A stretch of 64,000 bases of DNA from Camelus bactrianus (Eukaryota; Chordata; Mammalia; Artiodactyla; Camelidae): the NCBI RefSeq assembly GCF_048773025.1, contig NC_133546.1, positions 14,526,001-14,590,000 of the forward strand, read 5' to 3'. Below the pieces are notes generated by a model. The model saw only the letters and a list, made by a program, of their open reading frames with translations. It was not told the origin of the DNA and made no database searches. Shown piece by piece: positions 36,935 to 48,639 of this stretch (within the stretch, counting starts at the first letter, position 1; each line of letters opens with the position of its first letter). Made by a program: the position numbers and the translations under genes.

Positions 36935-37185
36935 GAGAGCTTCAATAGCATAATAGTTAAGAGAAAAAGGGCTTTGGGCTCAGAAAGCCTTGGCTTGGAT
37001 TCAAGGTCCAGCTCTACTTCACAACCTTGTCCCAGCTGGTTAACATCAGTAAGTTTCATTATCCCAATTTCTAAACAAAAATAAAACAGTTCCCAGCTCA
37101 CAGCATGGTTATGGACCTTTATGAGAGGAATCCATCTAACATGCTTAGCCCAGCTGCCTGCACATGGTTGCGGTAAATAAATTTG
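36935..37185 (+). mobile_element. MIR SINE
   Basis: 'agcataatagttaagagaaaaagggctttgggctcagaaagccttggcttggattcaaggtcc' is the MIR 5' part. It runs to 'cttagcccagctgcctgcacatgg...taaataaattt' at the 3' end. Near full length. Confidence 0.9.
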
Positions 37186-38088
37186 GCTATCATTATTACA
37201 GTGATTGGTGTGATTGTGACCTTGTCGTGTGTGTGATGCACAAGTAGATGAGGACTATTGGTATTAGTATGACTGTTATAATTATTATTGTGTCACATAT
37301 ATGATGCTCCCAGGAAGTTCCACCTTGTGGAGGGTGGCAGGGAAAGGATTTGTCCTTGGACTAATTGGGAAGTGGTAGTGAACTAAGAAAAATCAAAGTG
37401 GCCACATGTGCTCATGCACAGGTCACCAGTGTCTTGATCCAGACATTCCACAGACTTCTCAGGACTCATGCTGATGCCATGGGTCCAGAGGAAGACCTGG
37501 ACAATAGCCCCAGACCTTAAAGGTGTTTCTAAGCCTTTTCCTCTCAAGGCACTGATTGCCAAGTTTTAAAACAATAACATAGACCTAACTGAGCACAGCA
37601 TCGAAAGACTTGCATTAAACTAGACTTTGAAGTCTCAGTAAATAACCCAGCTTTACCCTGCCCCTCTTTGGTGCTAGTGAGCCTTGGTTGAAGTAGCTGT
37701 CTCCCTCTCCCTGGTAAACACCAAATCCAGCTTTGTTTTAATAAAAAAATAAATGAAACAAACTCAAAGAAACAACACAACAGTTGGCCACGCATGGACT
37801 TTGGGGCATCTTCCTCCCTGTATCCAGACTGAAGAGAGTCAGGGTGTCACGGGCTCCTGAAATGCCCCACAGGGGCCTTGTGAGAAATATTTCCACATTC
37901 CACATCATTTTTGACACTTTAATGATGAAATCTGTGGGCAGATTGAAACGGAGACCCCAAACTGGTTGGTTTCCAAAGAAAATCACCATAAGTTGGAAAC
38001 CTGAATATAGCCATTCATCCTCTAGCCTTGGGATATGAATGGATCATTAATGAGAGCCAGGAAAAAAATGGCGCTGTCTCAGACAGGC
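37186..38088. other. Intergenic, no feature recognised
   Basis: TG/AT-rich patch at 37195-37310. Otherwise nothing recognised. Confidence 0.4.
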
Positions 38089-38089
38089 T

Positions 38090-38220
38090 GGCCAAAAGGA
38101 AAAGTCTTCCTGACCAGCGTGTGTTCCTTGCAGGCAGGGGCCATGGCCAAGACACGGATCCCTGGCGGCCAGCCCAGCTCCAGGCACATGGTAGATGATC
38201 CACAAATGCAGGATGAATGA
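38090..38220 (+). mobile_element. L2 LINE 3' end
   Basis: 'gttccttgcaggcaggggccatggcc', 'cagctccaggcacatggtagatgatccacaaatgcaggatgaatga' corresponds to the L2 terminus. Confidence 0.65.
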
Positions 38221-38371
38221 GTACAAAGTTGCTGTCAAAAGATGTGGGTTTGAGCTCCTGCTTTGTTTCCAGACAGCACAATCTTAGGAAAATTCTCCCC
38301 AGATTTCAGATTTTCATCTAGGTAAAGCATAGATTAAAAACAACACAAAAGAAGAAAAAAGAAAAAAAAGT

Positions 38372-38475
38372 TTTTTAAAGGGGGGAAGGTATAGCTCAGT
38401 GTAGAGCACATTCTCTGTAAGCCTGAGGTCCTGGGTTCAATTCCCAGTACCTCCATTAAAAAAAAAAAATTTTTT
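38372..38475 (+). mobile_element. Camelid tRNA-Ala-derived SINE
   Basis: 'gggggaaggtatagctcagtgtagagc' A-box region, then 'gaggtcctgggttcaattcccagtacctcca' B-box region and an A11 tail. The anticodon arm is altered (CTGTAAG in place of the usual CTTAGCATG). Confidence 0.88.
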
Positions 38476-38747
38476 TAAGACTGTTATAAGAAATAATACT
38501 TAAAAAAAGAAACCAGCAACACACTTCTCTTAAAATCTTTGTAAGAATTATATAACCTAATACAGATGAAATTTTTTTACAAGCCACCAAAAGAGTTTGT
38601 CTAAGAAAGGGAGAGGGGAACTTAACTTTCCCTTAGGACCCGTTATTTACTAAGCAGACTGACAAAGACTGGTCACACTTGTGACTTCATGTAAAAGAAT
38701 GTCAAATAGATTACTATTAGGTATTCATTAATGAATATGTCTTGATT

Positions 38748-39245
38748 GGCTTTTTTTTATTGAGTTATAGTCAGTTTACAATGTTGTGTCAATTTCTGGT
38801 GTACAGGACAATTCTTCAGTCATACACACATGAATATACATATATTCATTTTTACATTCTTTTTCACTGTGAGCTACAACATGATATTGAATATATTTCC
38901 CTGTGCTATACAGTATAAACTTCTTTATCTATTTTATATATACCTGTCAGTATCTGCAAATCTCGAACTCTCAGTTTATCCCTTCCCACCACCCTCCCTT
39001 CTGGCAACCAGAAGTCTGTATTCTATGTCTGTAAGTCTGTTTCTGTTTTATATGTAAGTTCATTTGTCTTCTTTTTTTTTAGATTCTACATATGAGTGAT
39101 ATCCTAAGGTATTGCTTATGGCTTACTTCACTTAGAATGACATTCTCCAGGGACATCTACATTACTGCAAATAGCATTATGTTGTCATTTTTCTGGCTGA
39201 GTAGTATTTCACTATATAAATATACCACAACTTTATCCACTGACT
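38748..39245 (-). mobile_element. L1 3' end, minus strand
   Basis: Starts with 'tattgagttatagtcagtttacaatgttgtgtcaatttctggtgtac' (reversed 3' UTR end) and continues through the polypyrimidine patch and '...tacatatgagtgatatcctaa' to 'accacaactttatccactgactgg' in the ORF2 end. 5'-truncated. Confidence 0.92.
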
Positions 39246-39848
39246 GGATTATTTTCTGATTGGATTTGGTTACTTCCTCCAAAGCCACCATCACTTTGCT
39301 GGTGATGGGGGCTATTGGGGACTGGTGTCACTCAGAACTGGCCTGTGGTTCCCACTGCACAAGGTGAGCAATGTCCCCAGGATGAGAGGCTCCGCAGGGA
39401 TGCTCAGAGCTGTGGGCCTTGCCTGGGTGTTTCATGCACCTGAATGTCAGGAGACCAGGGACGACACAGCTAACCCAATCCAGGGGACCTGTATCAGGGT
39501 TTATCATCAAATGCTGAGGGGCCTTGGTTTATAAATCTAAATTTGTCTGAGGTATTATGCAAATTACATGAATAGGTCACGCTAACTATTGACTAAGAGT
39601 TCAATCATGAACCTGAAAACAGACACCTCAGATGACATCTTAGGCTCAAACCAAACTTTTATAAAGAGCTGTGTGGCTTCCTCCTCATCTCATCTGCTCC
39701 TCGCCGACTCCCACGTCCCTTTTCTAGAAGAAGATAAGAGGATCTGCTGACAAGGAAGATTCCTAAACTCATTCAAGAAAGGACAAATACCCACCTACCA
39801 GTATTGCTGTGAGAACTAAACGAAGGCAATATATTTAAATAAAAATAA
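39246..39848. other. Intergenic, no feature recognised
   Basis: No gene or named repeat. Confidence 0.4.
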
Positions 39849-39849
39849 T

Positions 39850-40045
39850 TACTCCCATTTACTAAGCACTGTGCTAGGTGCCTTATGTGTGCTGCTCTGA
39901 ATAGGTATTACTGTCCCCATTTTACAGATAAGGAAACTGAAGTCTGAAGAAGATAAATAATTTATCTTAGGTCACAAAGGTATATTAAATAGTAGACCTA
40001 GGATTGAAATCAAATCTGTCTGACTCTTAAATCTGTTCTTAACCA
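39850..40045 (-). mobile_element. MIR SINE, minus strand
   Basis: 'tttactaagcactgtgctaggtgccttat', 'gtccccattttacagataaggaaactgaagtctg', 'cttaggtcacaaaggtatattaaatagtagacctagg'. Reversed MIR. Confidence 0.85.
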
Positions 40046-40176
40046 ATATATGACTTTTGTAGCCTACACATCACCACTTGTGCTTACAACCACCCAGTGA
40101 ATGTTATGTCCACTCTTCTCCTTTGGAAAGCCCAGCAACATACAGCTGCAACAATTTCTTTCCAATCAATTTAAAC

Positions 40177-40222
40177 GGGGGGTGTGTGTGTGAATGTGAA
40201 TATGTGTGTGTGAATATATCTG
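40177..40222. repeat. Imperfect GT-rich microsatellite
   Basis: 'ggggggtgtgtgtgtgaatgtgaatatgtgtgtgtgaatat': short TG runs broken by AATA/AATG words. Confidence 0.8.
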
Positions 40223-40374
40223 TGTATGCGATCGCTATTGATCTATTTGCTCACTGATCTACTGGTAAATCCATTTCCCATGAAGCCTTAAACGACAAGA
40301 TTTGGCAGTCACACACATTCCAATCACTTTTTTGGGTACAGAAGAATAAATTATGGGCTTACAGTATCTGACAG

Positions 40375-40980
40375 ATTCAGTTTGAATCCTGATTCTACCC
40401 CACACTGGCTGCATCAGTTGGGTTTTCAACTGCAAACAACAGAAGCCATGTTTAGCAGAAAGAGTCTGTTGAAGTCTCGGGATAGGCAGGAGGGCTGGAG
40501 ATCCAGGCTTGCAAAACCGCAGGGACCAGGCCAAGCACAGCCCAGCCAGGATGACCCCAGGAGCATTCTACTTAGAACGCCACACTTGCCTCACTGGACC
40601 TCGCTCCACGCAGCTGCCGTGAGTAATCCCTGACTCTCCCTGCGTGTGGCCACACTGTTCGAGTCGGAATCCCAGGCAGAAGCATCCAGGCATCAGACTC
40701 AGGCCACAAGCCTGCTGCCTGGTTGCCGGGGAGCTGAAAAGAGATTCTGCCCTCCTTGGTCCACTCCTCATCCTGTGGAGCTTAAGGGAGAGCCGTGTTT
40801 GTGTTCCATAATATTAACTCCCTTCTCACCGCTCCCCGTCCGGCCCACGGCCACTGATGGCCGAGGCTCACTCTGTCTACCGGACTCTTGCAGACAGCCC
40901 AGTCGCTGGCCCGCCTCTCAGAAGCACAAGCTGGCTGACAGATCTTGACACTCCACCCTCTCTTGTTACAGTGGTGACTT
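40375..40980. mobile_element. Probable ancient interspersed repeat, family not assigned
   Basis: 'catcagttgggttttcaactgcaaacaacagaagcc' followed by GC-rich diverged sequence resembles a widespread mammalian repeat with a 'gcaaacaacagaaacc' start. Strongly diverged, so the limits and even the repeat nature are uncertain. Overlapping frames on both strands are not genes. Confidence 0.35.
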
Positions 40981-42283
40981 GCTTTCCTGGGGCTTTGCTT
41001 CCTTGCTTTTCATGCAAACTGTAAGATTTTCATAGTCTCTAAACTGTTTAAACCACCAAGTCACAGAAGATGTTAACTCTCTGCTGGAAGTTTAATCACG
41101 GAAAGGCAACAGATCAGTGCAGGCCACATTCTGAGAATTTTCGGCCCTCCTATCTTGACAGTTTGCCCCCTCTTTGCTAGAGAGGCCGTCTGCTTTCCTG
41201 TGGCCACAGATTGTAAGATTTTCATGGTGTCTTCTGAACTTCCTTCAGAAGTAACAAGAATGCAGAGAGAGCAATGCACTTGACATCGAGTGATTTGGTT
41301 TCAAATTCAAGATCCCTTACTTGAGCCTGCCAGTTCACCTTTCCATGTCTGTGCCCTCACCTAGGAAATGGAGGAAATAGTTTTTCTTGACCAACCTGCA
41401 ACACAAGAACCAGGTAGGGACCATGGAAAGAGCTGCCTAAACAGGAGTTTGGCTTTGCGAGTGAGAGATACAGTTGTAGAAAGGAAGGACAGAAAGGCAG
41501 AAGGCATCAAATTTCCCACCTCACCCTTCTTGGCTCAGTCAAAAGACAGCCCGGTATAGGCTTCCCAGGCCACGTGCTCAGCCTGCCTGCAAGGACACAC
41601 CTCTCCCTCCCTACAAACAGTGGTGCCGGTGCAGAACCCTCCTCCTGAAAACTAGAGTCACTCTCTCCACAGACCTTCCAATGGCTTGTTCTGATGCACA
41701 AGCTTTTTAAAAAAAAGTGTCCTTTTGGTATCTCTTTTCTTTTGCTCTGGATATATCATACTGGTCTCACCTTGGAATAGTTAACACAGCTAACACATTA
41801 GAAGAGAAATTGCTCCTACTCCCAGAAGACCACAGATACATTCTCATCCATTCTCACATAAACAGAGGGGTCACCCTGTAAAAAGAGTGAATTTATGCCA
41901 CCACCTCCCCAGCCTGAAATGAAGTAACCATGTTCACAGGAAAAAAAAAAAAAAGGCACAAAAGTAACTTAAAAAAAAAAACAACTCACAACATCAAGGT
42001 TTGTTTCTTTCTGAAGATAAAATATAGTTTAATAAAATAAATAGCAGCTCAAATTTGAAATGTTAGTCCAAAACACACACTGCAGTGGAGCAAAATATTT
42101 CTTCCCTTCTTAAGATATTTTGGGTCACCTTTTTTTTCAGAAGTCTTAAGTTTTAAATTAAAAGATAAGAATTTATATGCCCATCAACATTGCTTAATTC
42201 CAAGAAGCAATTTTCATGCTTATACTTTCTCCTGAATTTTCTACTGTAAATCAAATAACTTGCCAGCTGCATATCAGAAAGGA
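40981..42283. other. Intergenic, AT-rich, no gene seen
   Basis: Contains an A14 run at 41941-41954 and another A-tract near 41970. 41210-41300 has 'ttttcatggtgtcttctgaacttcc' and similar unique DNA. No repeat named. Confidence 0.4.
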
Positions 42284-42800
42284 ACTACTGAGGTGGGAAG
42301 CCCCACGAAAAAGTCTGGCAGGACCCCCAGGCAGGGCCACTACTCTCCTGCCAGCACCATCCGCTTCCCTGTCCCCTCCCTGGGGCATGCTCGCTTCTTG
42401 CCTCTGAAACTGCTTGCTTCTAGGAAAGCGGAACTTACCCCTAAGATTCTATTGGTTCCCTGAGCTAACTACTGATTGGGCCATTTGTAGCACCTCATTT
42501 GCATGGAGCTCACTCCTGATTGGTCCATTTCTATCACTCCCGATTGGTCCATTTCTATAAAGCTCATTCCTAATTAGTCAATTTTGTTACACCTTATTTG
42601 CAAATGATGTTGCAAAAATCTAGACTGGCAGCCTATAAGAGCCTGTGTAAACCTACAGATGGGGTCTAGAGCTTGGAGTGTTAACTCCTCTGGGCCCATC
42701 AGCATAATAAACCTGAGTGCTCCAACCCTCCAAGTGCTGCCTGGTCTCTCATCAGGATCCAGGTTGCTGTCACAACTGAGCTGTAATCCTGAGCTGTAAC
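42284..42800 (+). mobile_element. Solo LTR, ERV1-like, related to the 6.4-kb copy
   Basis: LTR fossil of the same family as 6428-6767. It shares 'gcttctaggaaagcggaacttacccctaag', octamer ATTTGCAT at 42497-42504, CTATAAGAGCCTG near 42633, 'acagatggggtctagagcttggagtgttaactcctctg' and 'aataaacctgagtgctccaaccctccaagtg', ending GTAACA near 42800. Its U3 has extra ATTGGTCC-containing units (42471-42580) not present in the other copy. No internal region attached. Confidence 0.85.
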
Positions 42801-43059
42801 ATGCTTTGTTGCAACAATACAAAGAAAAGAAAAAATCCACAATTGTTACTGAATCTCCACTGCCACTCCAATGACTTTTTAAAAACACAGTTTTTAACAA
42901 TGTGAATCTTTTCAAAATCCAGACATTAAAGGTCAACAATGATGATAATATAGAGATGGGGAAAAAATCACTTGCTGAACAATAATTTTATAAACCATCT
43001 TCAGAGAAGCTCAACTATAAAACTTAGCTGTATACATAGGATTAGACTTTCAGAGCTTC

Positions 43060-43215
43060 AAGAAGCCTTGTTCCACCCCCTTATTTCATATCCAGATGAG
43101 CGAACTTGACTTGTAGAGGTCAAGTGACTTGTCCAAGGTCCCCCAGCAATAGTGACCAAGAGAGAAAAGGAACCCACCCACCTCTTCTGACACTGGTGTT
43201 CTTCCACTGCCCCAC
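43060..43215 (-). mobile_element. MIR SINE, minus strand
   Basis: 'cccccttatttcatatccagatgagcgaacttgacttgtagaggtcaagtgacttgtccaaggtcccccagcaa' is a diverged reversed MIR core. Confidence 0.7.
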
Positions 43216-44104
43216 CTGTATGCAGCAGGAATTAATTTACTACCACCCTACTTGCTACATGGAAGGTAAAATATATAAGAGGCACTATACCAGGACACAT
43301 GAAGCTTACTTAATAAAAAGAGTGTCAGAAAACATTTGGCAGGAAGAGAGTCATTTCAGGTGATGACAGGATGTTGTCTAATTTATTTTGCAGGGAGAAA
43401 GATGCATCGATTTATTCTTTCTCTCAACCCAGTCAGGCCACTGGCCTTTCATCATCAGACATATCCATTTGCTAAATGTTCCTGCCAACCATAATTTTTG
43501 TTTGTAAATATTTCATCAAAGTTTAAAAATCTGCTTTGATCATTATCATTATTATAACTTCAACTTACAAATAGGTTGCATTCAAAAGTCCTTTTGCATG
43601 TCATTTTAGAGCCTAGAACTTGCTTTCTATCAGAAACAATCCTACACATGAATTAGGTTCCCAGCTAGTCCTTCCCAGGGCTCTAACCCATAACGCCCAC
43701 GAAGTAGCTTACAGCACATAGCACGCGGGACCCTGGAATAGGAAGTCCTGTCTTTCTGACTCCTCCATCACTCCTCTGAAGAGCAAAACTATTCCATTCC
43801 TTTCCCTCTCCCAACCCCTGCTAAAACAAACAAATAAACAAACACCAAATCTGAAATTTAAACTCTACCATCAAACTAAGAGTCAACTCTGCAATGATCA
43901 TGCATTTTTTTTTTTTTTCAGTTTGGATTCCTTGTGCTGCTGGGTGAGAAAATCCCCAAACCTACTGCTCAGACCAACGGGCTGTGGGCCTTTTGCATTA
44001 GAAATTTAGGCAATGATTGTTTTATAAATCTGACACTGAAAGTCCTAAACATGTTACCACTTTCCTTCTAATTTCAAGGTATCTCGTTAAGCAGTTTATG
44101 CATG
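43216..44104. other. Intergenic, no gene seen
   Basis: Includes a T14 run at 43905-43918. Otherwise unique-looking AT-rich DNA. Confidence 0.4.
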
Positions 44105-44640
44105 CTTCAGTGTATACAGGCACCTAGAGGCTTTGGAGTCAGACCAAACACGAGTTTACATCCCTGCCCTCCCACTTTCTAGTGTGCCTCCTACGTAAGA
44201 TATTTAACCTTTGGAAACTTTCAGATCAAGTGTTCGGTGCTTCCCGCGGTACTGCACTGATCTCCTTTCCCGCTTCACCTTCCATCACTTTCCTACAGTG
44301 GCTGTTTCTACCTCTTCCCCAAACCCTCCATGCCTCTGGTCATTTCTTCATTTGGGCTGACACCCCTGCCCCATCACGTCTCATCTTCCAATTCCCACTT
44401 CACGTCTCCCTCCCGCATTCAGCATTTCTGACCCTCAGATGTGATTTCAACACGGTTCTGATTGCACTCTAGTTGCTGGTGTTATTTGTGTTATTTATTT
44501 ACTAAAAATAAGCTTCTGGAAGACAGCCTGTGGCTTGAACATCTTGTACTTTCTGCTGTGGCTCCCACACTGCATCTTTGATGCCAAGGGTGTTCACTAA
44601 ATATTTGTTGAACTGAATGAATCGTGATTCCTAACTTAGA
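44105..44640 (+). mobile_element. MIR fragment followed by L2 3' end
   Basis: 44105-44225 fits MIR ('ctttggagtcagaccaaacacgagtttacatccctgccctcccactt'). 44260-44640 fits L2, ending 'gccaagggtgttcactaaatatttgttgaactgaatga'. The frame at 44182-44472 lies within them and is not a gene. Confidence 0.75.
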
Positions 44641-45112
44641 CTGCAGCTGGTAAATGCCTTGTCTCCCATAAATTCAGCCAGTTAGAAAGCAGAGGAAGGT
44701 AAAATAATAAATACTAACCAAAGGAAGAGCAGTCTTTCAAGGATTTCTTCTAAGTCTCAGCTGTTCAGTCTGGTGGGGAGGAGACTTGAAGAGGGCGGTG
44801 GCTCTGTTTCATAGAAGGATGGAGGAGGAACGAAGGAAAGAAGGGTTCTTCTGTCTCACCCTCATCCAGGACTCCCTGTTCACCAAGCCTCATTCTCATT
44901 ATGAGACTGGTTCCCCAAGTGTGTTGAAAAGAAGGATCACAAATACTCTGTGCATCCCTGGCTCACTGCAAACCACTATCTGCCTGGGCTTCACCCCACC
45001 ATCAAAGGGATTTTAAACATCAAGGATTTTCCCTGTGCTAACGTGGAGGGGTGTACATTTAATCACGTGCATTTGTTTTACACAATTATGCATTCACTCC
45101 TTTCCTGGTAAA
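44641..45112. other. Intergenic, no feature recognised
   Basis: No gene or named repeat. Confidence 0.4.
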
Positions 45113-45114
45113 CT

Positions 45115-45320
45115 TATCCCCTGATTTGTCAAGACCCACCTCAAATGCCACCACCTCTGTAAGGCCTTCCATGATTCCTCATTCATTTAACAAACATACA
45201 GTAAGCCCCTACCATGTGCTAAACCCTGTGCTGAGGGCTAGAAATACAGTGCTGAGCAGAACAGACATGGTCCCTACTCTATGGAGTTCATGTCTCATAC
45301 AAGGTGACATAGAGGCTTGT
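45115..45320 (-). mobile_element. L2 LINE pieces
   Basis: 'attcatttaacaaacatacagtaagcccctaccatgtgctaaaccctgtgctgagggctagaaatacagtgctgagcagaacagacatggtcc' is the reversed L2 3' end. The 60 bases before it resemble L2 in the other direction. Confidence 0.8.
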
Positions 45321-45943
45321 AACTGAGAGATCCAACTGCGGGCAGGGAATTAAAGCAGGCTTCTCTAAGGAAGTGGTGTTTTACACTCTCCCCTCCCCCC
45401 CTGTATTGCCCTTGTCTGTTATATCTGTAATTGCAGAGATTTGGGACTATCTGTATGTGTTAAAAATAGGGATATATGTCAGTAACATCCTGACCACAGA
45501 GCCTGGCACGGGGCCAGGGCCAGTAAGTGAAATGAGAGAACCAGCTCTGAGGCCCAGCCCTGCTTCCGGGAGTAGACGATGGTCACTTGGTAAGGACAAA
45601 CATCAGCACATCACATCCTAACAGAATCAGAGAGGCCACGGGTCAGCTCTTCGGGAGGTATTTAGAAACGGCCCTGTGTGACCTCTCAGCAGACTGAGGT
45701 AAGAGTGACCCCAGTTACTTAGCTGTCAGATCATCAGCCTCTTGTCCTGACAGAGGCAGAGCCATGACTCTGGTGATAAAGTAACACCTTCAAGTAGAAT
45801 GCTCTGAGTTTGAGATGAGAGGGAGCCCAGAACTCAAAAGCATTAAAGTGACTCTTCCCCAGCACGTCCCCTCCTGGTCACTGCCAGCAGGTGAGGTGTC
45901 AGAGGCAGAGCTGTGCCTTCTCTCCCTGGCATGACTGCAGGGG

Positions 45944-46435
45944 GTGAGGGGTCACACTGCTGCCCTAACAGACCTTGCAGACCAAGCCGTGTGCGTCAGG
46001 GTGTTTATCAGCCTTTCTAGAGGAGGTCCGGTTCTGGTCACAGTTATTTTATCCCGCAGAAGGAGAGAACTCTTGGGGACCGTCACAATCTTCTCTGAGA
46101 CCGGCACGACCTGCAGAGTATTAGCTGTCTTTCCAAAGGGAACAGAGAATTAATTAGTATGACATTAATTATGGGAAGGCTGAAAACAATTGCCCACCGA
46201 CAAGCTGCTTTAAACTGGCCTATTCCTACACAGATCGTGCGTTTTCTTCACAAGACCCTGCTCCATCAAGGAGCTTTCCCGCATGAGGCTCAGCGACAAC
46301 TTCAGAAGGGCTGGCTGGGGTGGAGCCAGCAGGCTCTAAACAAATTTCTAAATATTGTCTCAGTGATATTTGAACCTCTACCAGCTGGGATGGGGCCAAG
46401 GCTGTTAATAGCTATAAAGAGGGAGACTTGACAAG
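45944..46435. promoter_or_regulatory. Candidate conserved noncoding element / enhancer
   Basis: Repeat-free block with homeodomain-type words (GAATTAATTAG at 46149 and ATTAATTATGG about 15 bases later), GTTTATCAG and CTGTTAATAGC, and an evenly mixed composition quite unlike the repeats around it. A 90-codon plus-strand frame (46159-46431) fills half of it without any domain I recognise. I favour a regulatory element over a gene. This is inference from motif content only. Confidence 0.3.
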
Positions 46436-47236
46436 AGGTTCTAGAGAATCATAAGCCAGAATGAATTTCTCATCTGGGGCCTTAGTATCTTAAAGTATTA
46501 TTTATTCATTCATGCATCCACTCTCTCGTTTATTTACAGACTTCACGAGTCAAATATGCATGGCTTCTAATCTCATGGTGTTCTCAACCCATCTCAGGAG
46601 ACAGAGGAACGGGGAGGAAAGTGAGGAACCCCGGTGTGCCACATCACAGGAGCACCACGGAGGGGTCCCTTGGCTGGAGGGCCCCTGGGGGAGGTGACAC
46701 AGAGCTGGATGGTGAGGGACAGGAGTTCACCAGCCAAGGCTGGGGGAAGGCATGCAGACAGAAGGACACTCGAATACAGCTCTTAATCTCTACACTCTTC
46801 AATAGCTTATCTATAAAATGAGAGAAGGCACAGCCCCACGCTAATGACACTCCTGAGAGGACTGGAGAGCCTGGCTGAGATGGCGCCTGACAACCACCCC
46901 GCACTCCCAGGTTACACTCCAGCAGACGCGGGTGCCCAGCAGTGGGGGTGCATTGACAGAGATTCCATCTACCTTTTCCTCTTCCTCTTTCCATCTAGTG
47001 GCCCGGGAATGCCTTTCTACCTTCCATGGGCCAAAAGGAGGAAGTGCAAGTCTGTAGCCAAGGAAACAAAACAAAACTTAGCAGTGGAGGGAAATCGATG
47101 AGTCACCAATCACAGACCGTGCAGATAAAACAAGTACACTCGCCGGAGAGTAGAGCTGCTCACAGTAAGCCCACTCTCACCCCTTATCAAAGTGCCGTCA
47201 AGCACTGGATTCTAGCGTCTGGATTCTGTCCTTCTC
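46436..47236. other. Intergenic, no gene seen
   Basis: Short MIR-like piece near 46795-46860 ('cttatctataaaatgagagaagg'). The rest is unassigned. Confidence 0.4.
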
Positions 47237-47239
47237 TCT

Positions 47240-48550
47240 TTCTTTTCAATTGTGGCAAAACACACAGAATTTATCATCTTACTTTTTAAGTGTACAGTTC
47301 AGTGCTATTAAACACATTCATACTGTAGTACAACCATCACCACTATCCATCCCCATAACTCTTTTATCTTGTAAAATTGAAATTTTATACCTATTAAATA
47401 ATAACTCCCCACTCTCCCCTCCTCCAGCTCCTGGCAACCACCTTTATACTCTGTCTTTATGATTTTGACTGCTCTGAAGTTCCTCATGTAAGTGGAATCA
47501 TACATTTGTATGTGTGTGTGTGTGTGACTGGCTTATTTCACTAAGCATAATGTCCTCAAGGTTCATGCATGTTGTAGCATGTTGCAGAAGTTACTTCCTT
47601 TTTAAGACTGAATAATATTCCATTGTATGGATGTAAAATATTTTGCTTATTCATTCATCCATTGATGGACACAGGTTGCTTCCATGGCTTAGCTATTGTG
47701 AATAATACTGCTATGAACGTGGTACCAAAATCTCGAGACTGCTTTCATTTCTTTTCAGTATATACCCAGAAATGGAGTTGCTAGATCATACAGTAATTTT
47801 ATTTTTAACTTTTCAAAAAACTGCCATACTGTTTTTGACAGTGGATATACTGTATATATATTTATATATGTAATATATATATTTTATATTCCCACCAATA
47901 GTTCATGAGGGTTCCAATTTCTCCACACCCTCACTAACACTTGTTGTGTTCTGTTATTTTGATAGTCATTTTAATGAATGCAAGATGATTAACTCACTAT
48001 AGTTCTGATTCACATTTCCTTCAATGATTAGTGATGTTGAACATCTTTTCATGTGCTTTTTGGCCATTTGTATACCTTCTTTGGAGAAATGTCTGTTAAA
48101 GTCCTTTGACCATTTTTGAATCAGGTTGTTTGTCTTTTTGTTGTTGAGTTTTAGGAGTTCTCTATATAATCTGTATTTTAATCTCTTATCACATACATGA
48201 TTTGCAAATATTTTCTCCTACTTTGTGGGTTGCCTTTTTACACTGTGGATAGTGCCTTTCAATACACAATTTTTAAAAATTTTCATGAAGTCTAATTTGT
48301 CTATCTTTTCTTTTGTTACCTGAGACTTCAGATATCCAAAAAATTATTGTAAATCCGATGTCATGAAGCATTTACTCTGTTTTCTGCTAAGAGTTTTATC
48401 GTTTCAGGACTACAATTAGGTCCTTGAGCCACTCGGAGTTAATTTTTGTATATGGTGTTAGTTAAAAGTCCACCTTCATTCTTTTGCATGTGGATGTCTA
48501 GTTTCCTCAACACCATTTGTTGAAAAGTGGACTCTCTCTCTTTTCATAGC
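47240..48550 (-). mobile_element. Old L1 (L1M-type) 3' part, minus strand
   Basis: Reversed L1: 3' UTR ('caattgtggcaaaacacacagaatttatcatcttac', 'gtacaaccatcaccactatcc'), then ORF2-derived blocks such as 'ttcatgtgctttttggccatttgtataccttctttggagaaatgtctgtt' and 'gtctagtttcctcaacaccatttgttgaa'. About 1.3 kb. An AT-rich insert (TATATATTTATATATG) lies at 47848-47895. Confidence 0.9.
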
Positions 48551-48639
48551 ACTTCAAACTTCACCTCACATCTGTTATCTGGTTTGATCTTTCTAACAGC
48601 CATACGAGGCAAGTACAATGGGTATTTGTATTTCTTTAT

